A stretch of DNA of 64,000 nt from Azoarcus sp. L1K30 (GCF_018122735.1 NZ_JAGRRD010000001.1:1578081-1642080), one strand, 5' to 3'; shown: positions 21,329 to 30,836, counted from the first letter of the stretch. Numbers and translations: made by a program. The notes: generated by a model not told the origin, from the letters alone.

Positions 21329-21880
21329 CTATTTCGCTGCAGCAGCGACCGGCTCGGTGAGCACCAGTTGCCCATCCTTGACCGGAATGCGCGGCCCCGG
21401 TTCGTGGTCCATGCGCACCTGCGCCACCTGTTCTCCAAGGCGGTACTTGACGTCGTAACCCACCACCTTTTCGTGGGTATCGGTTACGGTATTGCACTTG
21501 GTCTCAGTCGTCGTGTAGGTGTCGCCGCGTTGCATGTTCTCCTGCACCTTGTTGCCGGCGTAACCGCCCGCGGCTGCCCCCGCGACGGTGGCGATCTTCT
21601 TGCCGCTGCCACCGCCGATCTGATTGCCGAGCAGACCGCCAGCCAGCGCGCCGATCACAGTACCTGCAATCCGGTGTTGATCCTGAACCGGCTTGCGATG
21701 CGTGACAACAACGTCCTGACACACTTCGCGGGGCGTTTTCACCGTCTCCTTGAGCGGCGTCACGGCAAGCACATCGGCGTACTTCGGACCAAAATCAACC
21801 AGCTTGTAGGTTGCAATGGCGCCGCCCGCGGTGACGCCCAGCGCACCCAGCGCGATTCCCAGCATCATTGATCTGTCCAT
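21329..21880 (-). CDS. Glycine-zipper 2TM envelope protein (SlyB/RcpF type)
   Basis: A 183-residue protein with an N-terminal hydrophobic segment (MMLGIALGALGVTAGGAI) and a central glycine-zipper domain, IAGTVIGALAGGLLGNQIGG followed by a second Gly/Ala helix, roughly residues 70-112. Such domains sit in the envelope as paired helices and are found in small outer-membrane lipoproteins, but no lipobox Cys is visible here. Cys54 and Cys130 flank the zipper. A GAGGAGAG ribosome binding site precedes ATG 21880. The role is unknown and probably concerns envelope integrity. Confidence 0.78.
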   Translation of the reverse strand: MDRSMMLGIALGALGVTAGGAIATYKLVDFGPKYADVLAVTPLKETVKTPREVCQDVVVTHRKPVQDQHRIAGTVIGALAGGLLGNQIGGGSGKKIATVAGAAAGGYAGNKVQENMQRGDTYTTTETKCNTVTDTHEKVVGYDVKYRLGEQVAQVRMDHEPGPRIPVKDGQLVLTEPVAAAAK

Positions 21881-22024
21881 GGCTCTCTCCTCTAACTCTA
21901 ACCGGGCAAATAACCCGCCATACGGTCTCGATGGCTGATTGTACGTTCGGACCGGCAGGCAGTTTCACGGCGGAAACAAAGCGATACCCAATCCATTCAT
22001 AGCACCGGCGCAGGGTCAATGCCA

Positions 22025-22924
22025 TCACTCAGCGCCTTGCGTCACAGCCTCCTCGACACTGACCTTGACCTCAACCGTCATGCCCAGATATGCGTTTGCC
22101 GGACCGATGAAGCTGCCGGTGAGGGGGGCCGCCTGAGAAGGGTCGCGTGCAACCGCAACGCGAATCAGGTTGCGCCCGCCAACGATGGCGTTGGTCGGAT
22201 CGAAGGGTAGCCAGCCGGCTCCAGGCAGATACACATGCACCCATGCGTGCGAGGCACCGCCGCCGACCATACCGCTCTCGGCCCCGACGAGCGATTCGTC
22301 GTAGAGATAGCCCGACACGAAGCGAGCCGCGAGTCCGAGACTGCGCACCGCCTCCATCATCAGCAGGGCAAAGTCACGGCAACTGCCGCTGCCCAGTTCG
22401 AGCGTCTCCACCGGGCTGCGCGTGCCCTCCTCGTCGCGTGCCTCATAGGTAAACTGGGCCTTGATCGCGTGGGTGATCGCAATCAGCACATCCAGCGTAC
22501 GGTCCGTCCCCGCATCGGCGCAGACCTGTCGGACCCAGGCGTCGACCCGGTGTTCGGGATCCCCGTATTGGCGCTCGTTGCACCGCGCCAGATCGGGAAT
22601 CTCGCTGGCTTCGTAGCTGAACGGAAGACGCTCGGCATAGGCTTCGACCATGTCCACGTCGGGCGCCGCCGGATAGTGCTCGGCGACGAATGTGGACTCG
22701 AACATGAGCTCCGCCGCCTTGTCGGCGAAGGTCGCCACCAGCACCGAGTTGCCGAAGACATCGTGAATCCAGCGCAAGGTCGCGGGTGGATTGATACTGA
22801 TGCCGGTATCGACCAGCCTCAAGTCATGGCTGTCACGCGGACGGCACATGAAACGATGCTCGCTGAAGCCAACCGGCTCGCTGTAACGATAGACGGTTCT
22901 GTGCAGCACTTTCAGTCGTGCCAT
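22025..22924 (-). CDS. Transglutaminase-like cysteine peptidase-fold protein
   Basis: A 299-residue cytoplasmic protein with the bacterial transglutaminase N-terminal region (RTVYRYSEPVGFSEHRF) and the transglutaminase-like core. The catalytic triad is visible: Cys in GSGSCRDFALL, His in SHAWVHVYLPG and Asp in WLPFDPTN. Many bacteria carry this family beside circularly permuted ATP-grasp and alpha-E genes, but those partners are absent here. Two ATGs are adjacent; the second (22924) is better spaced from AGGAG. The probable activity is amide-bond cleavage or transfer, with unknown substrate. trmA begins upstream on the same strand. Confidence 0.85.
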   Translation of the reverse strand: MARLKVLHRTVYRYSEPVGFSEHRFMCRPRDSHDLRLVDTGISINPPATLRWIHDVFGNSVLVATFADKAAELMFESTFVAEHYPAAPDVDMVEAYAERLPFSYEASEIPDLARCNERQYGDPEHRVDAWVRQVCADAGTDRTLDVLIAITHAIKAQFTYEARDEEGTRSPVETLELGSGSCRDFALLMMEAVRSLGLAARFVSGYLYDESLVGAESGMVGGGASHAWVHVYLPGAGWLPFDPTNAIVGGRNLIRVAVARDPSQAAPLTGSFIGPANAYLGMTVEVKVSVEEAVTQGAE

Positions 22925-22979
22925 CATGGGCTCCTGTTCAAGATCGTTGTCGCGCCCGGAACCGGCACGGACGCGCCGC

Positions 22980-24068
22980 TCAGCGACGCGTCAGCAGCAG
23001 GCCACTTTCGAGGTGGTGCGTGTACGGAAACTGATCGAACACTGCCGCTGCGCGGATCCGGTGTGTCGATTCCAGCGCGGCGACGTTATTCTGCAGCGTC
23101 TGCGGGTTACATGAAATATAGAGGATGTATTCGAAGCCGCGTGCAAGCTCGACGGTGGCCTCGTCCAGGCCACTGCGTGGTGGATCGACGAACAAGGTGC
23201 TGAAGCGGTAGCTGTCGAGATCGACGTCCTTCATGCGCTGATATTCACGCGAGCGTGCCAGCGCACCGCTGATCTCGTCGCTCGACATGCGCACCATGGT
23301 CACATTGTCGACACCGTTGGCCTCGAGATTGTAGTGCGCCGCACCGACCGAGGTTTTGCTCACCTCGGTGGCCAGAACCCGGCCGAACAGCGGCGCAAGT
23401 GCGATGGTGAAGTTGCCGTTACCGCAATACAGCTCGAGCAAATCGCCACCCAGTTCCTCGGCCTGCGAACATGCCCAGCCCAGCATCTTGCGGTTAACGC
23501 CGCCATTGGGCTGGGTAAAGCTGCCCTCGATCTGCTTGTAGCGCAGCGAACGACCATTGAGTTCGAAGTGCTCGAGCACCCAGTCCTGCTCGAGCACGAT
23601 CTTCTGCTTGCGGCTGCGGCCGATCAGCTTCACCCCGAGTTCGGCTGCAAGCGCACGCGCGGCAAGCGCCCACGCATCGTCCAGCGCACGGTGATACACC
23701 AGCGCGATCAGCATGTCACCGCTGAGCGTGGCCAGGAACTCGACCTGAAACAGGCGGAATTTGAGCACCGGATTACACTGCACAAGATCCCGCAGCCGCG
23801 GCATCATGGCGCAGATAGCCTCGCACGCCTGGGGAAAATACTCGATCGTCACCGGCACCTTGGGTGCCTCGGGATCGAACATCGCGTAATCCACGCGGTC
23901 GCCTTCATGCCACATGCGAAATTCGGCGCGTAGGCGATAGTGCAGCGGTGCTGACGCGAACACCTCGGGCTCGGGAAGCGCAAATGCTGAGAAATCGTGC
24001 TTGAACTGCAGCACTTTCTGATCCAGCTCAGTGGCGTAACGTGCAGGATCGATGGTGGGAATGGGCAT
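22980..24068 (-). CDS. trmA: tRNA (uracil-5-)-methyltransferase TrmA
   Basis: This enzyme makes 5-methyluridine at position 54 of tRNA using S-adenosylmethionine. It has 362 residues, about the length of E. coli TrmA. The SAM motif is LLELYCGNGNFTIAL, the VDPPRSGLD block follows, and the catalytic Cys is in YISCNPQTL. The first residues after ATG 24068 are MPIPTIDPARYATEL and AAGGA sits just upstream. An in-frame extension to 24131 lacks support. Unlike RumA (RlmD) it has no N-terminal TRAM domain or iron-sulfur Cys cluster, which supports TrmA. Confidence 0.93.
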   Translation of the reverse strand: MPIPTIDPARYATELDQKVLQFKHDFSAFALPEPEVFASAPLHYRLRAEFRMWHEGDRVDYAMFDPEAPKVPVTIEYFPQACEAICAMMPRLRDLVQCNPVLKFRLFQVEFLATLSGDMLIALVYHRALDDAWALAARALAAELGVKLIGRSRKQKIVLEQDWVLEHFELNGRSLRYKQIEGSFTQPNGGVNRKMLGWACSQAEELGGDLLELYCGNGNFTIALAPLFGRVLATEVSKTSVGAAHYNLEANGVDNVTMVRMSSDEISGALARSREYQRMKDVDLDSYRFSTLFVDPPRSGLDEATVELARGFEYILYISCNPQTLQNNVAALESTHRIRAAAVFDQFPYTHHLESGLLLTRR

Positions 24069-24231
24069 GATGTCCTTGGGTGTTGAGGCCGTCCCGATGG
24101 AAAGCAGCCGATGCAGGTCAAACACGGCCATCCAATGGCCGAGGGCGGAATATACCCGTCCACAGCGCAGGCCGCGAGGGCTGAGTCAGCCGCGCACGCT
24201 CAACCCGGCCCCAGGTGCTGCCGAGTGCAAC

Positions 24232-24621
24232 TCACCCCTCACGTCCGAACAGCTGCGCGGTGAGTTCATCGAGTTCATCCGGTATTGCGGCCAATGGCCC
24301 GGCGGCAGCCAGCGCGCTACGGATCAGCTTGGCCACGACGTCTTCCAGGGGCAGGGTTGGTCCAAAATAGAGCGGCTCGCCGGCCCGAAAAATTGCCAGC
24401 GTCGGAAAGGTTTCGACATCCAGATCACCCGCCATCGCTGCATCGTCTTCAATGTCCAGCCACGCAAAGGCAATCTGCGGATGATGCGCGGCGAGCTGCT
24501 CGAGCACGGGCCGGAAGCTGCGGCAGGTGCCGCACCACTCCGCACACAGGGCCAGCACCAAGTGATGCGCTGGCGGGACACCGGACTCACCGAGACGGGC
24601 GGCGGGAAGAAGCATGGACAT
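24232..24621 (-). CDS. Thioredoxin-fold protein with WCGTC active site
   Basis: A 129-residue cytoplasmic thioredoxin-like protein. The redox site is Cys30-Gly-Thr-Cys33 in ALCAEWCGTCRSF, a variant of the usual WCGPC, so its potential may be more oxidising. The rest of the fold is present: AFAWLDIEDD, the cis-Pro segment DVETFPTLAIF and a final helix. The start is uncertain. ATG 24621 leaves a normal short N-terminus, while upstream codons to 24732 give an unlikely extension. It may assist disulfide exchange; no partner is adjacent. Confidence 0.78.
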   Translation of the reverse strand: MSMLLPAARLGESGVPPAHHLVLALCAEWCGTCRSFRPVLEQLAAHHPQIAFAWLDIEDDAAMAGDLDVETFPTLAIFRAGEPLYFGPTLPLEDVVAKLIRSALAAAGPLAAIPDELDELTAQLFGREG

Positions 24622-24784
24622 GGCGATGGGCTTGAGAGTGGGGAGCCGAACCTGAAGCGCATAGCTTGGCCGAAAACGCGATTGGAGACCACCCCCCGGC
24701 ACTGCAGCGCGACACACCAGCGGCGGCGACAACCGCTTCGCCGCTCAGGCCCGCCGGAGCCATCCGTTCCCGGCCGGGCTACAC

Positions 24785-25957
24785 CTAGCGCCCGCCGCCG
24801 GCCGTACAGGGCTCACATTCAGTCGCGCCCTGTCGATCCAGGCCGTGCGGCAAGGCCAGCAACTCTTCGAGCAGGTGACCGTGGCGGTCGGCCTTGGTGC
24901 GCAGGTAATGCTGGTTATGGTCGTTGATCTGGCCAAACAGCGCGCGCCGGCTCACCACGTCGATACCCGCGCTGCGCAGCGCGGTCACCTTTGCCGGGTT
25001 GTTGGTCAGCAGCTCGATGCGGGTCACGCCGAGCTCGTCGAGCATCTGGTGTGCAACGCGATAGTCGCGCTCATCCTTGCTGTAGCCGATCACCTGGTCT
25101 GCGTCGATGGTATCGAGCCCCTCGTCCTGAAGTCGATAGGCACGCAGCTTGTTCGCCAGACCAATACCCCGCCCCTCCTGCGCCAGGTAGAGCAGCACGC
25201 CGCCCCCGAGCCGGTTGATCTCGGCCAGGCCATTGCGAAGCTGGGCACCGCAATCGCAACGCTGACTGCCGAAAATATCACCGGTAAGACAGGTCGAGTG
25301 CACACGTACGGGTACTGCCGCTGCCCAGTTGGCACGCTCACCCAGCACCACCGCCACATGTTCGCGGATGCCGTCTTCCTCGCGGAACAGCACGAAACTG
25401 GTGTCACCCAGTCCGGCCAGCGGTACACGTGCATCGCTGACACGACGCAAACGCCCGGGGCCGCTCTCGCACAAGCCGATGGCCTCCTCCGTCGATACGG
25501 CAAGCAACGTGCCGTCGGTCACCAGCCGCTCGATCGCGTCACGCTGCGCCGGAACGACCGCAAAGGCGATCGCGGCCGGCACCAGTTGGGCGCGTCGCAT
25601 CAGCATCAGGCCGGCACGCTCCGGATCCGTCGACGGCGCGGGAGCGAGGACCGGCAAGCGCGGCAGGGTCGATGCACGGCCAAGCGCGAACTGCACCAGC
25701 ATGGCAAAAGTCGGAACGTCTGTTGCGGCAAAATGCTGAGTCGCGGAGATCCCGGTGATCTGCACGCCAAGGCTCGCGAGGCGGTGATCGGACAACACGA
25801 GCGCAGGATGTGCGCCGGCGAGCGTGCACGCCTCGTTCAGCGCTGCGAGGCCGAAGCCTTCGACCGGGGCGATGAGCGTATCGCCGGCCGCATCGCGCAG
25901 CAAGACGGGAATACCCCGTCGCAAGTCAAAAATGGCGCGCTCTGCTTGGCGCATCAA
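24785..25957 (-). CDS. ribA: GTP cyclohydrolase II (riboflavin synthesis) with a diverged N-terminal domain
   Basis: The first enzyme of riboflavin synthesis, converting GTP to a diaminopyrimidine, formate and pyrophosphate. The C-terminal part (about 195-370) is a full GTP cyclohydrolase II: zinc Cys residues in STCLTGDIF and RCDCG, the active segment LAQEGRGIGLANKLRAY, and LLTNNPAKV. Residues 1-185 start AERAIFDLRRGIPVLLRD, like the first helix and strand of dihydroxybutanone-phosphate synthase, but the acidic metal motif of RibB is absent, so this half is probably inactive or a distinct domain. The tail ends with two Cys. It is monocistronic, with no FMN riboswitch recognised upstream. Confidence 0.85.
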   Translation of the reverse strand: MMRQAERAIFDLRRGIPVLLRDAAGDTLIAPVEGFGLAALNEACTLAGAHPALVLSDHRLASLGVQITGISATQHFAATDVPTFAMLVQFALGRASTLPRLPVLAPAPSTDPERAGLMLMRRAQLVPAAIAFAVVPAQRDAIERLVTDGTLLAVSTEEAIGLCESGPGRLRRVSDARVPLAGLGDTSFVLFREEDGIREHVAVVLGERANWAAAVPVRVHSTCLTGDIFGSQRCDCGAQLRNGLAEINRLGGGVLLYLAQEGRGIGLANKLRAYRLQDEGLDTIDADQVIGYSKDERDYRVAHQMLDELGVTRIELLTNNPAKVTALRSAGIDVVSRRALFGQINDHNQHYLRTKADRHGHLLEELLALPHGLDRQGATECEPCTAGGGR

Positions 25958-26182
25958 TCGTTCTCCCAGGGGATGATTCTCTTGTATGGCAAAGGTCGTA
26001 TTGCTTCCACAGCTGGCTTATACCAAGGGCACGACCGGTATACCGAGCTCTGACCGGGTCGGACGAGATTCGGTTCAGAATCTGTTCTCACCTTGACGGC
26101 AACGCTATGGCACGCATCGACGAAGTGTTTGGATAATAACTATAACAACGGCTGGACCGATACCGCCAGTCAATCGCCGGCG

Positions 26183-26698
26183 TCACCGTCGTCTCCAGCG
26201 CTTCCTGTCGACCGGTAACTTGCCCGGATGTGGCGCAGGCTTCGGCACGAGACCGAGTGCCGCACGCGACAGGCGATCGGCATCGCCGTTTCGATGGCGC
26301 GGCACCCAGCACAGTTCCAGCACCTCGAATCGCGCCATCCATGCCAACGCCTCATCGACCCATTGCTTCAGCCTCGGCGCAACGGTGCGCGTGCTGCCCA
26401 CACCGTGACGCACGGCGAAGTCGCTGTCGCCCCTCAAGACGAGCCGCGTTGCGCCGGCCGCATGCGACAGCGCCAGTGCCGCGCACAAAGCTTGCATTTC
26501 CGCCTCGTTGCTGCATCCGTTTCCTGCTCCACGACGGGAGATCTCCTGACGCTGTCCATCCGGCGACTGCAACACGACGCCGATTCCGAGCACACCGGGA
26601 TTGGGATGCGCCGCGCCATCAAACCAGGCTTGCCAGCAAGCGCCGGAATCGGATGCGGGTATCGGATCTGAAGCCGGAACGGCGGAGTCGCTCTTCAT
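26183..26698 (-). CDS. RNase HI-family protein
   Basis: A 171-residue protein with the RNase H fold. Four acidic positions of the metal centre are visible: Asp in WFDGAAHPNPG, Glu in CSNEAEMQAL, Asp in LRGDSDFAV and Asp in RNGDADRLSR. It is of the RNase H-like reverse-transcriptase/plant type that lacks the basic handle of E. coli RnhA, so it may be a secondary RNase H. The start at ATG 26698 (MKSDSAVPAS) leaves a short disordered leader. It is divergent from the small heavy-metal-type gene at 26798. Confidence 0.8.
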   Translation of the reverse strand: MKSDSAVPASDPIPASDSGACWQAWFDGAAHPNPGVLGIGVVLQSPDGQRQEISRRGAGNGCSNEAEMQALCAALALSHAAGATRLVLRGDSDFAVRHGVGSTRTVAPRLKQWVDEALAWMARFEVLELCWVPRHRNGDADRLSRAALGLVPKPAPHPGKLPVDRKRWRRR

Positions 26699-26797
26699 TG
26701 TTGGTCGCTGCCGCACGCTCAAACCTCGTCTTGACGGGGGAAGGCTGCTATCTTGCCACCGAGCACGGCCTCCCGCCCTCATCATTTGGATCCGGAC

Positions 26798-27001
26798 ATG
26801 AATACCTGCGAATTCACCATCATCGGCATGCGCGACGAACACTGCCTGCGAACCGTCAGCAACGCGATCCAGGACTTGCCGGGCATTGGCTGGATGGAAA
26901 TCGCCCTCGATGGCGGACGTGCCGAAGTCGAGTTCGGCAACTTCATCTCGGAAGGCGATATTCGGCAGGCCGTGGAAGACGCCGGCTTCGAGACACGCTG
27001 A
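26798..27001 (+). CDS. Heavy-metal-associated fold protein lacking the first metal Cys
   Basis: A 67-residue ferredoxin-like fold of the heavy-metal-associated (HMA) type. The normal GMxCxxC metal loop reads GMRDEHC here (residues 10-16), so the first ligand is Asp13 and only Cys16 remains. The rest of the fold is intact: a helix LRTVSNAIQDL, a strand pair MEIALDGGRAEVEF and a final helix ISEGDIRQAVEDAGF. It probably cannot bind Cu(I) in the standard way and may bind a different ligand or act as a protein-binding domain. Its Cys4 is another possible ligand. Confidence 0.75.
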   Translation: MNTCEFTIIGMRDEHCLRTVSNAIQDLPGIGWMEIALDGGRAEVEFGNFISEGDIRQAVEDAGFETR

Positions 27002-27159
27002 CGCGGGCGCCGCCGATGCTCGGGCACGAGAAGCACGGGACGGTAAAGCCGCACCTGGTGCGATGGTTATCGCAAGCGGACGAAGGCATAATTGCGTCAG
27101 GCAGGGCAAGCTCGTCGTGTCTTTGGGTTTCAGCACCTATTTCCGTCCGGGCACACTGA

Positions 27160-28971
27160 ATGGCTCAATCAGAATCGCCAACCAACCCACCCGCAAACAA
27201 GGCCATAGGCAGTGCCGGGCATGGTCACGCCAAAGCACCCGCGAATCACGCCAGGCCGCCGCTGGAAATTGCCCGGGAAGCCCTGATTCAACTGGCCACG
27301 CTGAGGACGCCGCCGACACCGGACAATTTTCGCGAACTGTATTTTCAGATTGCGGGAATTTCGGCCGAAGATGCTTTTCCGGCAAAGACACTCAAAGGCA
27401 TCGCCCAGGCCCTGCCGCGCGACACGCCGCCAGCACTGAAGCTCGCACGGATTTTCGAGCACGGAGTCAATAGCGGACGGTGGCCTGCGTTCAAGAAGGC
27501 CGTTCTGGCGATCTGCGAGATGCAGACCGCTGAACCCAAGCCGTGGGGCGTGCTGATAAGGGATCTGAGCGTCCAGCTCGAACGTCATCACGAGGGCTTA
27601 CCCGCGGGACACAAGCACGAAGCGCTCGCTCAGGTGCTCGCCGGCACCAACGACCCCGACCTGCTGTACGGTCGCTTGGCCAGCCTCGTGCGCAGCTGGG
27701 GTCAAGTCCCGTCCGCCGCCATGCGCAATGCCGGAGAGGTGGCGCCCTGCGCCAGTGAGACCTCGCCCGGCACTGCGGCGGTGCTGACGTCGCTGTTGGT
27801 CAAAGTGCTGCTCCGCGGCATTGTTCCGCTCGCTGAGGCGGACGAATCCCTGCTGGGCGAGGCACATCGCGTCGCCAGCCTGATCGCATCGTCGGACGAC
27901 ACTGGCGATGGCCGTTCGATCGACGGCCAGATCGAAGGCCTGCTTGCCCGTATCGACTGGACGGCAGAAGAACAGCGCGCAATTCGCGAGGCGCTGCTCA
28001 ACCTGTTGCGCCTGATCGTGGATAACATTTGCGAACTGGTCATCGACGATAGCTGGTTGCATGGGCAGTTGACGCTGATATCCGAGGCCTTCAGCGGCCC
28101 GCTCAATTTGCGCATTCTCGATGAAGTCGAATGCCGGCTGCGCGACGTCATCGAAAAGCAGAGTCACCTGAAGCACGAGCTGACCGATGCCCAGCAAAAG
28201 CTCAAGTCGATGCTTGCCGGCTTCATCGCCCAGCTTTCGGCCTTTTCGACTTCTACCGAACACTATCAGCTCGTGCTCGACAGCAGCGCGCAGCGCATCA
28301 GCCAGGCAAGCGACATCGGCGAACTTGCAGACGTGGTCCAGGAGATCCTGCGTGAAACCCGCAACACCCAGGAAACCGCTCGTCGCTCCGGCGAGGAGCT
28401 CGCGCAGTTGCGCGAACAGGTTGAATCCGCAAACGAGCACATCGTGCGACTCCAGCGCGAGCTCGATGAAACCAGTGAGATGGTGCGTCACGACCCGCTC
28501 ACGGGCACCCTGAATCGCAAGGGGCTGGACGAGGCACTGGAGCGGGAGATTTCGCGCGCCCGCAGACTGGGCAGTACGCTCAGTCTCGCGTTGCTCGACG
28601 TGGACGACTTCAAGAAGATCAATGACGGGCATGGTCACCTGGTCGGGGACGACGCGCTTCGCCATCTTGCACGCGTGGTACGCGACACGCTGCGCCCCCA
28701 GGACGCGGTAGCCCGCTACGGCGGCGAGGAATTTCTGATTCTTCTTCCGGATACCGAGCTCGACCAGGCGGAGGTCATCCTCGTCAGGCTGCAGCGCGAG
28801 CTCACGCGTCGGTACTTCCTCGCCGATGCCGACCACCTGCTGATCACATTCAGTGCGGGCATCGCACGCTTGAATGGCGACGAGGATCCGATCGTCGCAA
28901 TCGAACGCGCGGACAAGGCCATGTATGAAGCCAAGCGCACCGGGAAGAACCGGGTCGTCAAGGCGATCTGA
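27160..28971 (+). CDS. Diguanylate cyclase (GGDEF), first of a tandem pair
   Basis: A 603-residue cytoplasmic protein that should make cyclic di-GMP from GTP. The C-terminal GGDEF domain (about 440-603) has the active motif GGEEF at 521-525 and the inhibitory-site RxxD, RPQD at 512-515, so product inhibition is likely. A helical coiled-coil region (about 340-435) precedes it. The N-terminal 340 residues are a helical sensor-like domain beginning at IAREALIQLATLRTPPTPDN, with no PAS, GAF or membrane segment recognised. It is 53 bases upstream of a paralogue with the same layout and exactly the same length. The locus leads into fliJ, suggesting control of motility. Confidence 0.88.
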   Translation: MAQSESPTNPPANKAIGSAGHGHAKAPANHARPPLEIAREALIQLATLRTPPTPDNFRELYFQIAGISAEDAFPAKTLKGIAQALPRDTPPALKLARIFEHGVNSGRWPAFKKAVLAICEMQTAEPKPWGVLIRDLSVQLERHHEGLPAGHKHEALAQVLAGTNDPDLLYGRLASLVRSWGQVPSAAMRNAGEVAPCASETSPGTAAVLTSLLVKVLLRGIVPLAEADESLLGEAHRVASLIASSDDTGDGRSIDGQIEGLLARIDWTAEEQRAIREALLNLLRLIVDNICELVIDDSWLHGQLTLISEAFSGPLNLRILDEVECRLRDVIEKQSHLKHELTDAQQKLKSMLAGFIAQLSAFSTSTEHYQLVLDSSAQRISQASDIGELADVVQEILRETRNTQETARRSGEELAQLREQVESANEHIVRLQRELDETSEMVRHDPLTGTLNRKGLDEALEREISRARRLGSTLSLALLDVDDFKKINDGHGHLVGDDALRHLARVVRDTLRPQDAVARYGGEEFLILLPDTELDQAEVILVRLQRELTRRYFLADADHLLITFSAGIARLNGDEDPIVAIERADKAMYEAKRTGKNRVVKAI

Positions 28972-29024
28972 GCTGTCTTGGGGCGATACCCACAGGAACA
29001 ACGACCCCCAACGCACGGGAACTC

Positions 29025-30836
29025 ATGGCAGACCCTTCAAATCCATCAGAGATTGCGCGCGAAACACTGCGGCAGCTGGCCATGCGGCGCACGCCGCCGA
29101 CGCCCGACAACTATCACAAGCTATATCACGAAATCGCCGGTACTGCCGACACGGAAGCGCCGTTCCCGGAGCGCTTCGTACGACGCATTGCGCAGCAGCT
29201 CCCGCGCGACACCGCCGAGCGCCAGCGCCTGGCGCGACAGCTGGACCAGGCGCTGGCCGCGGGCAACACGGCAGTCGCAGAACAGTCACTCAACCAGTAC
29301 TTTGCCTGTCTGGTTGCAGACAAGCCCCCGAGCTGGAACGAGCTCATCGCCAATCTGTTGCGGCAATGGGAAGGTCGGCAGCTCGGCTGGACCACGGCAC
29401 GCAAGCGCGAATCGCTCGACCGCGTGCTTGGCGCCAGTGACGCGAATACGCTGTATTCGAGGCTGCAGGCGCTGTTGCGCGCCTGGGGACAGGCCCCGGT
29501 CGACCCCGAAATTCCCGAGGCCGGTACGCCCTCCCCCGTGCCGAGCATGGTGGAGGCAGACATTCCACCGCTAGGGGGGCCCCCCGCCGGAGAAGCCGCC
29601 GAATTTGTTGCCGCCCATCGCAATCTTCTGGCCCTGACGATGGAGTCCGTGGTCCCTGCCTTCCTGCATGAACACCCGGACCTGGTCAGCGATGCGGGGC
29701 TGATCGCCAGGCACGCCCGTCAGGCGACGGATGCGCAATCGTTGTCGGTGGTCGGCACGCAGTTGCGCAAGTTCGCCCATCGGCTCGAGCTGACGGCTGC
29801 GGATGATGCAGAGATCCGCGCTGGTCTGCTCGACCTGCTCAGGCTGCTGCTGCAGAACATCGACGAACTGGTGATCGACGATCAGTGGCTGAGCGGTCAG
29901 ATCGAGATGCTGCGAGACGTCGTCGACAAACCGGCCACGCCGCGCATGATCGACGATGCCGGTCGCCGGCTGAAGGAAGTCATCTACAAGCAGAGCCAGC
30001 TCAAGCACAATCTGACGCAAGCGCAACGCATGCTCAAGGAGATGCTGGCCGGATTCGTCGACCAGCTGGCCAGTTTTGCCGAAACGACTGGCAGCTATCA
30101 CGATCGCATGGGCGAGTGCGCGCGCAAGATCGCCGCTGCCAGAGACATCTCGGAGATCGGTCACCTGCTCGACGAAGTCATGACGGAAACGCGCTTCATA
30201 CAGCTCGAGGCCGGCCGCTCGCGTGACGAGCTCAGCCTTGCCAGACAGCAAGCGCTCGCGGCCGAGGCCCAGATTTCGACGCTGCAGAAGGAACTCGACA
30301 ATGCCAGCCACCTCGTTCGACATGACCAGCTCACCGGCGCGCTGAACCGGCGTGGCCTCGAGGAGGTCTTCGCGCGCGAATCGGCCCGTGCCGAACGCCA
30401 CGATCTGCCTATTTGCGTCGCATTGCTCGACATCGACAACTTCAAGAAGCTCAATGACACGCACGGACACCAGGCGGGTGACGATGCCCTTGTCCACCTC
30501 GCGCGCGTGGTAAAGGAGAATCTGCGCCCGCAGGATACCGTTGCTCGTTACGGCGGCGAGGAATTCGTCATCATCCTCCCCGAAGCCACACTGGAGCAGG
30601 CGGACCAGACCCTTGTGCGCCTGCAGCGCGAGCTGACGCGCGCGTTCTTCATGGCCGGCGACCGGCATGTGCTGATCACCTTCAGTGCCGGCGTGACCCG
30701 GCGCAGCAACGGTGAACCGATTGAAGCAGTGCTGAAACGTGCCGACACGGCCATGTACGAGGCCAAGCAAACAGGCAAGAATCGCGTGGTTCGCGCGCCG
30801 AACGACAACCGCACCGGCCTCCCCCCGGGAAGCTGA
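29025..30836 (+). CDS. Diguanylate cyclase (GGDEF), second of a tandem pair
   Basis: A paralogue of the preceding gene, also 603 residues. The shared N-terminal motif is IARETLRQLAMRRTPPTPDN, and a shared block reads ELVIDDQWL (ELVIDDSWL in the first). The GGDEF domain has GGEEF at 510-514 and the RPQD inhibitory site at 501-504, so both copies look catalytically competent and feedback-controlled. The least conserved part is the linker near residues 165-190 (Pro-rich here), where sensing could differ. It ends 64 bases before fliJ. This position, where fliI would normally stand, is notable. Confidence 0.88.
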   Translation: MADPSNPSEIARETLRQLAMRRTPPTPDNYHKLYHEIAGTADTEAPFPERFVRRIAQQLPRDTAERQRLARQLDQALAAGNTAVAEQSLNQYFACLVADKPPSWNELIANLLRQWEGRQLGWTTARKRESLDRVLGASDANTLYSRLQALLRAWGQAPVDPEIPEAGTPSPVPSMVEADIPPLGGPPAGEAAEFVAAHRNLLALTMESVVPAFLHEHPDLVSDAGLIARHARQATDAQSLSVVGTQLRKFAHRLELTAADDAEIRAGLLDLLRLLLQNIDELVIDDQWLSGQIEMLRDVVDKPATPRMIDDAGRRLKEVIYKQSQLKHNLTQAQRMLKEMLAGFVDQLASFAETTGSYHDRMGECARKIAAARDISEIGHLLDEVMTETRFIQLEAGRSRDELSLARQQALAAEAQISTLQKELDNASHLVRHDQLTGALNRRGLEEVFARESARAERHDLPICVALLDIDNFKKLNDTHGHQAGDDALVHLARVVKENLRPQDTVARYGGEEFVIILPEATLEQADQTLVRLQRELTRAFFMAGDRHVLITFSAGVTRRSNGEPIEAVLKRADTAMYEAKQTGKNRVVRAPNDNRTGLPPGS

